A stretch of DNA of 14,495 bases from CAIJXO01 sp041308645 (GCA_041308645.1 JBFZBC010000032.1:1-14495), one strand, 5' to 3'; numbered from the stretch's first letter, positions 1 through 5,219 are shown. The notes: generated by a model not told the origin, from the letters alone. Made by a program: numbers and translations.

Positions 1-403
1 TAGTTAAGGGTCGTTTAGAACGATTCCCAAGTCTTTTAATCCGCGTATCTGGTGAGGAATATACAGCTATTACCCTAAAATCATCCCCGAACTCTTTTTT
101 AAATTCCAAATATTCTTCCCAACTATAAAGACTCTCTACTAAAACATTTTGCTTATCTGTAAGCTCCTTAATTTTTTCAATAACTTTTTTAGCATAATGT
201 AATTGACCGTATTGTTTTCGTAAGTCCTCCCTAACAAATCTCTCGTTCTTCTCATTAATATCTAAATTACGAACCTTCATTTCATCAAAAGTAACATCAC
301 CAAAATAAACTTTTGGCCACTTATATTTTCCCATCAAATAATTTATTACTTCAGTCTTACCAGATCCCGGAAGTCCCACGACGGCTAAAATATTTCTACT
401 CAT
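1..403 (-). CDS. P-loop nucleotide kinase-like NTPase, partial (UPF0200/dephospho-CoA kinase-like)
   Basis: This reading frame opens with ATG at 401-403 and runs off the left edge, so only the first 134 residues are present and the C-terminus is missing. A Walker A motif, GLPGSGKT, sits at residues 10-17, right after a hydrophobic first strand. Further on are REDLRKQYG (about 64-72), a VLVES strand (about 90-94) where kinases of this fold have their Walker B-like strand, and YSSPDTRIKRL followed by an arginine-rich NRSKR. This order matches the UPF0200/AAA_18 group of small NTPases related to dephospho-CoA kinase and nucleotide kinases. The substrate is not known for that group and I do not assign one. 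It begins 2 nt after the dCMP deaminase stop, so it is probably the last or a late gene of an ndk-deaminase-NTPase transcript, which fits a nucleotide-related role. Family call likely, precise function unknown. Confidence 0.8.
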   Translation of the reverse strand, partial: MSRNILAVVGLPGSGKTEVINYLMGKYKWPKVYFGDVTFDEMKVRNLDINEKNERFVREDLRKQYGQLHYAKKVIEKIKELTDKQNVLVESLYSWEEYLEFKKEFGDDFRVIAVYSSPDTRIKRLGNRSKRPLT

Positions 404-405
404 AA

Positions 406-900
406 TTATTTCATATTAGCATAAGTTACCACCGCCTCATTTAATAAAATATATTCAATCCCCGCTTCCTTGAAAAGATCAGCGGTTCTACCACCACCAT
501 GATAATAATTTTCAGAAACCACCCTTTTAATTCCGGCATTTATTATCATTTTGGCACAAGCATAACAAGGGGTCATTTTACAATATAAAGTAGATCCCTC
601 AGTGGAAATACCAAATTTAGCGGCCTGAACAATAGCATTTTGCTCAGCATGAGTAGTTCTAATACAATGCTTTGATTGGGTACCATCTTCCTGAACTACC
701 GTATGCATCTCGTGACCAACTTCATCACAGTGTTTACAACCAGCTGGAGCTCCAGCATATCCGGTGGAGATAATTCTTTTATCCTTAACGATAACACAAC
801 CAGCTCGGCCACGGTCACAGGTTCCTCGCTCACCCACCGTGTGCATTATATCTATAAAATATTGATCCCAACTTGGTCTCTTATATTCTTTATTTTCCAT
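406..900 (-). CDS. comEB: dCMP deaminase (cytidine/deoxycytidylate deaminase family)
   Basis: A zinc-dependent deaminase that converts dCMP to dUMP, feeding thymidylate synthesis in the cytoplasm. The two zinc-site motifs are intact: HAE (residues 84-86 counted from the ATG), with the proton-shuttling glutamate, and PCYAC (111-115), supplying two cysteines. Extra His/Cys residues (CKHCDEVGH, about 55-63, and the following KHC) resemble the second, structural zinc site of dCMP deaminases. The length of about 164 residues is typical. The start is ATG at 898-900; a TTG immediately upstream (901-903) could also serve, because an AAAGAG stretch lies about 9 nt before it and 12 nt before the ATG. 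It follows ndk by 41 nt and precedes the P-loop gene by 2 nt, so the three look co-transcribed as a pyrimidine nucleotide unit. The symbol is by family. Confidence 0.93.
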   Translation of the reverse strand: MENKEYKRPSWDQYFIDIMHTVGERGTCDRGRAGCVIVKDKRIISTGYAGAPAGCKHCDEVGHEMHTVVQEDGTQSKHCIRTTHAEQNAIVQAAKFGISTEGSTLYCKMTPCYACAKMIINAGIKRVVSENYYHGGGRTADLFKEAGIEYILLNEAVVTYANMK

Positions 901-941
901 CAACTAATATTACTCTTTAAATATAATTTTGCAAAGTAATT

Positions 942-1562
942 TTATTCTAAAATACCATCCAGGTTTACATCATATAAAATAGCATCCTGAATCAACTTAT
1001 AATTTAATTTTTCTTCTGATTGAAACCAGATATTGATTTCTTTATTAGCTTCCTCAACAGAACCAGAGGCGTGAATCAAATTTCTCACAGCCCGATCACT
1101 AATCTCTGCAATCTGATAAGAATCTAAAACGAGATCCCCGCGAATAGTTCCGACATCAGAAGTTAGTGGTTCTGTCCCACCAACAATCTTTCGAACAATT
1201 CCTACAGCATGGGATCCCTGCCAAATCATTATAATTACCGGTCCAGAAGTCATATATTTTACCATCCTTTTTAAGACCTTTTGTCCTAACTCTAATGGAT
1301 CATTTGATGGTACCTTTAATCCCTTTGCTAAATAACCATCAATACTTTTTTGACCAACCTTTCTAATCCAATCTGGATCGATCGTATAATGCTTTTCAAT
1401 CATTTCAGCAGTTGGAATTAAAAATTTAAGAGCAAGTAATTTAAGCCCTGACCTTTCAAATCTTTGAAAGATTTCACCAATTAGAGTGCGCTGAATACCA
1501 TCAGGTTTTATAACAACAAAAGTATTTTCTTTCACAATATCATTATATAAAACTCTTTTCAT
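942..1562 (-). CDS. ndk: Nucleoside diphosphate kinase, enlarged form
   Basis: Transfers the gamma-phosphate between nucleoside tri- and diphosphates through a phosphohistidine. Visible motifs are FVVIKPDG (residues 15-22, nucleotide-binding Lys19), GEIFQRFERSGL (29-40), HYTID around Tyr59, GTEPLTSDVGTIRGD (129-143) and NLIHASGS (161-168) with catalytic His164. At 206 residues it is well above the usual 140-150. The spacing from the conserved Tyr to the catalytic His is 105 residues, against 66 in ordinary enzymes (Tyr52 to His118), placing an insertion of roughly 39 residues at about 60-100, rich in Lys and Asp. The active-site motif reads HASGS instead of the common HGSDS. The ATG at 1560-1562 has no Shine-Dalgarno sequence and lies about 7 nt after a possible -10 box, just downstream of a strong terminator, so ndk probably heads its own operon with the deaminase and P-loop genes. 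Confidence 0.95.
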   Translation of the reverse strand: MKRVLYNDIVKENTFVVIKPDGIQRTLIGEIFQRFERSGLKLLALKFLIPTAEMIEKHYTIDPDWIRKVGQKSIDGYLAKGLKVPSNDPLELGQKVLKRMVKYMTSGPVIIMIWQGSHAVGIVRKIVGGTEPLTSDVGTIRGDLVLDSYQIAEISDRAVRNLIHASGSVEEANKEINIWFQSEEKLNYKLIQDAILYDVNLDGILE

Positions 1563-1569
1563 CTAACAA

Positions 1570-1598
1570 AGTTTAAAGCTTATTCACTAAAAAAGCAA
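1570..1598 (-). promoter_or_regulatory. Possible ndk promoter, near-leaderless
   Basis: On the minus strand TTGCTT (1593-1598) and TAAACT (1570-1575) are separated by 17 nt, and the ndk ATG begins 8 nt after the last base of the -10 box. The boxes are poor matches (3/6 and 4/6), but the stretch lies just after a terminator and ndk needs a promoter here. Confidence 0.35.
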
Positions 1599-1599
1599 C

Positions 1600-1629
1600 A
1601 AAAAATTGCCCCTGATTAGGGAGCAATTT
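1600..1629 (-). terminator. Intrinsic terminator downstream of rplK
   Basis: Read on the minus strand, AAATTGC pairs with GCAATTT and, after one bulged U, CCCT pairs with AGGG around an AATC tetraloop; six T residues follow the stem. It ends the rplK transcript after a spacer of about 190 nt and separates it from ndk. Confidence 0.8.
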
Positions 1630-1637
1630 CTCTGGGC

Positions 1638-1837
1638 GATGAAAGTTTATCCCTTCACTTCTACCCACACATACTTTTCTGCTGAAAAGTTGCGCCGGGC
1701 CCTTCTTACAGAAGCAGTACACCTTTCACATTTTGATTACAAAATATTCAAGGTCTTTCATTTAGGTCCTACCCAAATCTCAACCTCGGCTCGTCAGCCT
1801 CCGGCCGATAGAAGTTTATCCCTTCACTTCTATCCCC
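1638..1837 (-). repeat. Direct repeat pair bounding a hairpin-rich spacer after rplK
   Basis: Two near-identical copies lie at 1638-1666 and 1807-1837, sharing an exact 21-nt core (1643-1663 and 1812-1832) with only a two-base swap and one indel outside it. The right copy is the real 3' end of rplK, including its stop codon. It also forms a 9-bp hairpin (GATAGAAGT/ACTTCTATC, 10-nt loop), which is imperfect in the left copy. Between them, on the minus strand, are further small hairpins: ACTTTTC-AGCA-GAAAAGT, ATTTTG-TAAT-CAAAAT inside ACCTT/AAGGT, and GGCT-GACG-AGCC. I see no credible protein in the spacer. It could be a duplicated rplK end, a small repeat element, or a structured 3' untranslated RNA. 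Confidence 0.7.
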
Positions 1838-2241
1838 ATGGATCGGCAAGAACCTTCAATTATTTTCATAGCAGCCTCTATATCATTAGCATTTAAATCA
1901 GCTATTTTCTTCTCAGCAATCGCTTTGCATTGAGCGCGAGTAATAGAACCAGCCTTCTTGACTAATTGTTTGCCCGAACCAGCCTCTACACCGGCGGCTT
2001 TTAGAATCAGGCCAGTAGCTGGTGGAGTTTTTAATCTAAAATCATAAGATCGATCTTCATAAACGGTAATTTCTACAGGCACAATATCTCCCATTTGTTT
2101 GGCCGTAGCGGCATTAAACTTCTGCACAAAATCACCAATATTTATACCGGCCTGACCTAAAGCTGGACCAACTGGTGGAGCAGGATTAGCCTTTCCGGCT
2201 GGAATCTGTAATTTTAATTTTTTTGTTATTTTTTTTGCCAT
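1816..2241 (-). CDS. rplK: 50S ribosomal protein L11
   Basis: L11 forms the base of the ribosomal stalk with 23S rRNA helices 43/44 and contacts elongation and release factors. The sequence is unmistakable: an N-terminal domain starting MAKKITKKLKLQIPAGKANP, then PPVGPALGQAGINI with the conserved proline pair, and a C-terminal RNA-binding domain ending RSMGIEVKG. The frame is open upstream by 15 codons, but the ATG at 2239-2241 gives exactly 141 residues, the family length, and the canonical N-terminus, so I use it. No Shine-Dalgarno sequence is visible. It lies in the usual secE-nusG-rplK order but 189 nt after nusG, with its own promoter, and the usual next gene, rplA (L1), is absent: a repeat-bearing spacer and ndk follow. 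Confidence 0.97.
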   Translation of the reverse strand: MAKKITKKLKLQIPAGKANPAPPVGPALGQAGINIGDFVQKFNAATAKQMGDIVPVEITVYEDRSYDFRLKTPPATGLILKAAGVEAGSGKQLVKKAGSITRAQCKAIAEKKIADLNANDIEAAMKIIEGSCRSMGIEVKG

Positions 2242-2354
2242 AATTGATTTTATTATCGAGTCAGTCAAGATTTGTAAAATCATCACCCCGTCAAATAAAT
2301 TTGATTTCGTGACAATAGAAGCAATACAAACCCTATCTAATCTCTGTGCACCTT

Positions 2355-2382
2355 ATAATACCCATTTTCTACAATAAATCAA
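2355..2382 (-). promoter_or_regulatory. Probable rplK promoter in the nusG-rplK spacer
   Basis: On the minus strand TTGATT (2377-2382), a 16-nt spacer and TATTAT (2355-2360; TATAAT-like in overlapping registers) form a sigma-70-like promoter, leaving a leader of about 107 nt before the rplK ATG. A 12-bp inverted repeat (TAAATTTGATTT, at 2296-2307 and complementary at 2376-2387) brackets the leader, and one arm overlaps the -35 box. The rest of the 2242-2430 spacer shows no gene. Confidence 0.6.
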
Positions 2383-2430
2383 ATTTAATTTTCTAAAAAA
2401 AATTATTTGATAGGGTAATCATTACACTAC

Positions 2431-2976
2431 TTAAATTCTCTTGATTTGCAACATATCAAGCTCAACAGAAGTTTCTCGGCCAAACATCAAAACTAGAACC
2501 TTAACTTTACCTCGATCATTGTCGATCTCACTAACCTTACCTTCCAAATCTTTAAACGGACCATCAGTGATAATAACAGCATCATCAACTTCTAAGCCAG
2601 TATTATGTTTTACAGTGCCAGCATTCATTCTGGTAAAAATATTATCAATCTCTTCCTTACCAAGTGGTACTGGAAAAACTCCAGAACCAACAAACCCTGT
2701 TACTCGAGGAGTGTTTCTCACAACATACCATGAATCATCTGTCACTATCATATCCACCAATACATAACCTGGATATATTTTCTCCTCTTCTTCTACCCTC
2801 TTTCCTCCTTTGATTTTTATTTTTTTCTCAATAGGAACAATCACCTCAAAAATCTTATCATTCATGTTTAATGAATCAATTCTTTGTTTTAAGTTTCTGG
2901 CTACCGCGTTTTCATATCCGGCATAAGTGTGGATAGCATACCAATTTCTACCTTCTTGTATATTTTGTTTAGCCAT
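2431..2976 (-). CDS. nusG: Transcription termination/antitermination protein NusG
   Basis: NusG binds the RNA polymerase clamp, modulating pausing, and couples polymerase to Rho or to the ribosome. The NGN domain begins NWYAIHTYAGYENAVARNL (residues 11-29) and includes EEKIYPGYVLVDM and the TPRVTGFVG segment; the KOW domain follows at about 125-165, with the typical DGPFKDLEGKVSEID and a C-terminal VELDMLQI. The 181 residues match the standard bacterial form with no extra domain. The ATG at 2974-2976 gives the expected N-terminus; only a weak AAAGAA lies upstream. It starts 9 nt after the secE stop, so the two are one transcription unit. Confidence 0.97.
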   Translation of the reverse strand: MAKQNIQEGRNWYAIHTYAGYENAVARNLKQRIDSLNMNDKIFEVIVPIEKKIKIKGGKRVEEEEKIYPGYVLVDMIVTDDSWYVVRNTPRVTGFVGSGVFPVPLGKEEIDNIFTRMNAGTVKHNTGLEVDDAVIITDGPFKDLEGKVSEIDNDRGKVKVLVLMFGRETSVELDMLQIKRI

Positions 2977-2985
2977 TTTATTCTT

Positions 2986-3171
2986 TTAATTATTTATGAA
3001 TAATTTTAAGATCATTGCAAAAATATAATCAAAAGTACCTAAAAAGAAAGCGGTGGCAAGTGAAAATACTACAACTATAACGGTAAATAAAATAGTTTGA
3101 TTCTTTGTTGGCCAGTTAACATGCTTTAATTCACCTTTTGTATCCTTTAAATATTCTCCTATTCTACTCAT
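2986..3171 (-). CDS. secE: Preprotein translocase subunit SecE
   Basis: The small essential subunit of the SecYEG protein-conducting channel in the cytoplasmic membrane. At 61 residues it is the short, single-membrane-segment type. The conserved amphipathic helix motif KGELKHVNWPT is at residues 12-22, followed by one hydrophobic segment at about 27-49 (ILFTVIVVVFSLATAFFLG). The start ATG at 3169-3171 is preceded at about 9 nt by a GGGG run that may help ribosome binding. nusG starts 9 nt after its stop, the usual secE-nusG arrangement. A terminator-like hairpin stands 36 nt upstream of the start. Confidence 0.95.
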   Translation of the reverse strand: MSRIGEYLKDTKGELKHVNWPTKNQTILFTVIVVVFSLATAFFLGTFDYIFAMILKLFINN

Positions 3172-3206
3172 ATTTTTAACCCCATAAGGGCAAATTATTT
3201 TTTATT

Positions 3207-3232
3207 AAAAAACCCCGTCTCCGAGGTCTTTT
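3207..3232 (-). terminator. Terminator or attenuator just upstream of secE
   Basis: Minus-strand RNA would form an 11-bp stem (AAAAGACCUCG with CGGGGUUUUUU) closed by a GAGA (GNRA-type) tetraloop and ending in six U residues. Two positions pair only as G-U on the minus strand, so the structure belongs to minus-strand transcription. It could end upstream transcripts or act as a leader attenuator for secE-nusG. Confidence 0.75.
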
Positions 3233-3233
3233 A

Positions 3234-3262
3234 ATACTACTATATTCTTCACCAAAAAGCAA
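3234..3262 (-). promoter_or_regulatory. Possible secE-nusG promoter upstream of the hairpin
   Basis: TTGCTT (3257-3262), a 17-nt spacer and TAGTAT (3234-3239) lie on the minus strand. Initiation here would place the terminator-like hairpin at the very 5' end of the secE mRNA. I see no better promoter in the 35 nt between the hairpin and secE. Confidence 0.35.
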
Positions 3263-3270
3263 GAGTAATT

Positions 3271-3408
3271 AAAAAAAACCCACTAGATATTGCTTTTTCG
3301 TGCCTTACGGACTGAAGTTTCTAGTAAGAAACTGAGGGAGTAGAGAAATAATTTTGTGACGACAAAATTATTATCGTGCAAAGAAAAAGGAATATTTAAT
3401 GGGTTTTT
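3271..3408 (-). other. Structured intergenic element (possible ncRNA or elaborate 3' UTR terminator)
   Basis: Outer arms 3274-3291 and 3391-3408 are inverted repeats matching at 16 of 18 positions (AAAAACCC...), continued inward by CTTTTTC/GAAAAAG (3293-3299 with 3383-3389) and TGC/GCA. Enclosed are two perfect hairpins: AGTTTC/GAAACT (3316-3321, 3328-3333) and an 11-bp stem AATAATTTTGT/ACAAAATTATT with a four-base loop (3347-3372). The whole resembles a three-way junction. On the minus strand it ends GGG followed by eight T residues, a terminator-like finish, 10 nt after the SIMPL gene stop. No protein is encoded. It could be a terminator for the SIMPL gene, an independent small RNA, or a small inverted-repeat element. 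Confidence 0.6.
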
Positions 3409-3417
3409 AAAAAATAT

Positions 3418-4248
3418 CTACCTTATCTCATAAGTAATATTGACGTTTGAGGTGATTTTATTTTCTCCAATCGGTACTTGTGGTACTGTTGCATCACCAC
3501 CACCAATACCCAAAGCCATACTCTTATTCATCTCATAATAAATTGGATAATTTCCATTTTCTGAGAAGCTAGTAATTTTCACCAGTTTTACACCCAAACT
3601 CTTGGCCAAAGTTTTAGCTTGAACCTTGGCATCCGCAATAGCTAAATCTCGAGCCTGATCCTTTACTACGTCTTCATTATCAACAGTAAAAGTCAACCCG
3701 CTCACATCCGTTACACCAAATTCACCTACGCCAGAAAGAATCTCGCCAGCTTTAGAAATATCCCTAATTTTAACCTCCACCGTTTGAGAGACCACATAGG
3801 CCGCTAAAGTTTGCTTGCCGGTATAAGGATAAATTTGAGCTTGTAAATAATCGTAGCGAGGATAAATACTGTAATTAGTTAATTTAATATCTTTTTCAGC
3901 AACACCTTTCTTTTTTAATAAATCAATAATGTTATTCATTTTGGTTGTTGCCTCCGTTTGTGCCTTGGCTACGTCCAAATTTTCGGCTGAAACCCCAAAA
4001 GAAACCGTGGCAATATCTGGCTTCACTATCACCTCCCCTTTTCCGGTAAAGGAAATAGTATTTACTACCTTATCATTTCTCCATTCGTGATCGCTAAAAA
4101 ACATTTTACCAATAAAAAACAAAACAATTATCAATAAAATTATCTTGATAATTTTATGCCCATGCCCAGCGGGACACCAACCAACTTTCTGACACATTTT
4201 AGAATAACAACACTGACCCACATTTTCACTTTGATTATTTTGCTCCAT
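3418..4248 (-). CDS. Membrane-anchored SIMPL (DUF541) domain protein
   Basis: A 276-residue protein with three visible parts. Residues 1-31 are hydrophilic and carry four cysteines (13, 14, 19, 25) and two histidines (29, 31) that could bind metal. Residues 33-51 form one transmembrane segment (IIKIILLIIVLFFIGKMFF). Residues about 62-276 are a SIMPL domain: ISFTGKGEVIVKPDIATVSFGV at its start, then an AKAQTEATTKMNNIIDLLKKKGV helix, DIKLTNYSIYPRYDY, and the late DQARDLAIADAKVQAKTLAKSLG helix. Known SIMPL proteins (for example BP26/OMP28 and YggE) are envelope proteins of poorly defined, stress-related function; by topology the domain is outside the cytoplasmic membrane here. It has its own extended -10 promoter and no Shine-Dalgarno sequence. 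The family call is firm, the role unknown. Confidence 0.88.
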   Translation of the reverse strand: MEQNNQSENVGQCCYSKMCQKVGWCPAGHGHKIIKIILLIIVLFFIGKMFFSDHEWRNDKVVNTISFTGKGEVIVKPDIATVSFGVSAENLDVAKAQTEATTKMNNIIDLLKKKGVAEKDIKLTNYSIYPRYDYLQAQIYPYTGKQTLAAYVVSQTVEVKIRDISKAGEILSGVGEFGVTDVSGLTFTVDNEDVVKDQARDLAIADAKVQAKTLAKSLGVKLVKITSFSENGNYPIYYEMNKSMALGIGGGDATVPQVPIGENKITSNVNITYEIR

Positions 4249-4294
4249 ATTTTTAAAATTAATAAATAAAGACTAATAAAATCCCAACTGAATA

Positions 4295-4303
4295 AGTATA
4301 GCA
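4295..4303 (-). promoter_or_regulatory. Extended -10 promoter for the SIMPL gene
   Basis: On the minus strand TGC-TATACT forms an extended -10 element about 40 nt before the expected mRNA reaches the ATG at 4248. No good -35 is present; the upstream DNA is the terminator hairpin of the preceding gene. The same TGTGC-TATA context recurs before the cupin operon. Confidence 0.55.
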
Positions 4304-4304
4304 C

Positions 4305-4333
4305 AAATTAAAACCCCATACTTTCGTATGGGG
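4305..4333 (-). terminator. Intrinsic terminator of the orphan gene
   Basis: Minus-strand RNA forms CCCCAUAC-GAAA-GUAUGGGG, a perfect 8-bp stem with a GNRA tetraloop, followed by UUUUAAUUU. It lies about 105 nt after the orphan gene stop; the -10 of the SIMPL gene follows directly. Confidence 0.8.
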
Positions 4334-4438
4334 CTGAAGTTCTACGCATATCTTCAAAGCGTTTTGTGGTGGTTATTACAATTTTTGAAACCAAGTTCAA
4401 AGTCTCAAGGACCAGAACTTAGTGACAAGCACCAAGTG

Positions 4439-5008
4439 CTACTTTCCGGACACCGCCGTCGGGTCGTTAACGTTCCAAACGTTCCCGAGCCGGCGGTAGT
4501 GCCAGTACCACTGATTGAAGTCCCAGTAGAGGTAACGGACATAGAGGTTGCCATCGGCGTTGCGGTAGATTGTCCCCCAGAAGAATACAAATTTCCCTTT
4601 CCAGTCTTCTGGAATGAGATGCTTGTTCTTCAGGTAGAAGTCCAGGAGGTTGACGTTGTAGACTGGCTGGTTCTTGAGCTCCAGGCGGAGAACATTACCA
4701 CCAATTATGCCCTTCTTCTGCTTCCTGGACAAATAGAGTCCCACTTTCAGGGAATCATGCTTACACTTTCCACCTTTCTGGTGTTCTTCCACCTTCCAAC
4801 CACTGGGCAGGAGGGGGTCGGCATCAAAGTCAAACAGATAATCCACCGGTTTGATCTCTAAGCGACCAAGAAGAGCTTCGTGAACCTGGGTGAGGAAACC
4901 CTTTCGCTCACAGAGGATTTTGATTTCCTCATTCGTCCATGCTCCCTCGCGCCGAAACGCTATTTTCAGTTCATTCGCCTGTCCAACGTCGAGCATTAGT
5001 TCGCTCAT
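4439..5008 (-). CDS. Orphan CPR-type protein with a Trp/Tyr/Asn-rich C-terminus
   Basis: No characterised function recognised. I take ATG at 5006-5008 as the start because AGAAAGGAG (5014-5022) stands 5 nt before it; this gives 189 residues and discards 14 upstream codons. The N-terminal part (about 9-50) reads ANELKIAFRR, then WTNEEIKILCERKGFL, a helical module I associate from memory with multi-copy hypothetical proteins of Patescibacteria. The C-terminal part (about 130-189) contains WKGKFVFFWGTIYRN and a tail rich in W, Y, N and R ending NVWNVNDPTAVSGK. Such tails resemble the C-type-lectin-like variable regions of diversity-generating retroelement targets, but this is inference and no reverse transcriptase is in the window. 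There is no signal peptide or membrane segment. The gene is GC-rich compared with its neighbours (62% and 47% in two sampled 60-nt lines, against 28-38% in folD) and has the only textbook ribosome binding site here, both signs of foreign origin. It has its own promoter and terminator. Confidence 0.75.
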   Translation of the reverse strand: MSELMLDVGQANELKIAFRREGAWTNEEIKILCERKGFLTQVHEALLGRLEIKPVDYLFDFDADPLLPSGWKVEEHQKGGKCKHDSLKVGLYLSRKQKKGIIGGNVLRLELKNQPVYNVNLLDFYLKNKHLIPEDWKGKFVFFWGTIYRNADGNLYVRYLYWDFNQWYWHYRRLGNVWNVNDPTAVSGK

Positions 5009-5073
5009 AGTTGACTCCTTTCTGGGATATGTCTTTTTAGACGCATCCACACTGTTGGGCTAAGCATTTTGCT

Positions 5074-5125
5074 TTCGCCACAGCTTTTAATCAATTTTTA
5101 CAAACAAACTAAAAGCTATAGCGAA
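5074..5125 (-). other. Long stem-loop in the orphan gene leader
   Basis: Minus-strand RNA pairs UUCGCUAUAGCUUUUA (5110-5125) with UAAAAGCUGUGGCGAA (5074-5089): 16 consecutive pairs, two of them G-U wobbles, around a 20-nt loop. The wobbles exist only in the minus-strand transcript; the plus strand would have C-A mismatches there. A small AAGCA-AAA-TGCTT hairpin (5062-5074) abuts it. It sits about 65 nt upstream of the start codon. Confidence 0.65.
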
Positions 5126-5136
5126 TTTATCGATTT

Positions 5137-5203
5137 TTTAAAGTACTTTAAATCTTTAGCAAAAATACACCCTTTTATTATAAAAGTCAAAATCTATATA
5201 GAT
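5137..5203. promoter_or_regulatory. Cluster of three palindromes around the orphan gene promoter
   Basis: Perfect palindromes lie at 5137-5152 (TTTAAAGTACTTTAAA, just after the predicted start of transcription), 5172-5186 (CTTTTAT-T-ATAAAAG, between and overlapping the promoter boxes) and 5192-5203 (ATCTATATAGAT, just upstream of the -35). Their positions fit operators, but AT-rich DNA yields palindromes by chance and no local regulator gene is present. Confidence 0.4.
5162..5190 (-). promoter_or_regulatory. Sigma-70-like promoter of the orphan gene
   Basis: TTGACT (5185-5190), a 17-nt spacer and TATTTT (5162-5167) on the minus strand form the best -35/-10 pair in the window. Transcription would start near 5155, giving a leader of about 147 nt before the ATG at 5008. 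Confidence 0.65.
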
Positions 5204-5219
5204 AAATACCAGAATAGCT

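Noticed and set aside
901..903. TTG as start of the dCMP deaminase
   Set aside because: It is adjacent to an in-frame ATG; the spacing to AAAGAG is slightly better for TTG but ATG is the more likely initiator. The difference is one residue.
1638..1806. tmRNA, SRP RNA or RNase P RNA in the rplK-ndk spacer
   Set aside because: None of the conserved core motifs of these RNAs could be found on either strand, and the stretch is too short for tmRNA or RNase P.
1638..1837. CRISPR-like repeats
   Set aside because: Only two copies with one spacer of about 140 nt and no cas genes; one copy is the end of a coding gene.
1606..1896. Plus-strand 96-codon open frame across the rplK 3' end
   Set aside because: It overlaps rplK and the repeat-bearing spacer, has no recognisable motifs or ribosome binding site, and its coding is dictated by the repeats and hairpins on the other strand.
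2242..2286. Fifteen-codon N-terminal extension of L11
   Set aside because: The internal ATG gives the exact canonical L11 N-terminus and length, and the upstream codons do not resemble any L11.
3271..3408. Insertion sequence or transposon remnant
   Set aside because: Inverted arms are present, but there is no transposase, no clear target-site duplication and no second copy in the window; a structured RNA or terminator explains it as well.
4328..4861. Plus-strand 177-codon open frame opposite the orphan gene
   Set aside because: It is a mirror of the GC-rich minus-strand gene, starts inside that gene's terminator, has no ribosome binding site, and its valine/proline-rich product matches nothing known.
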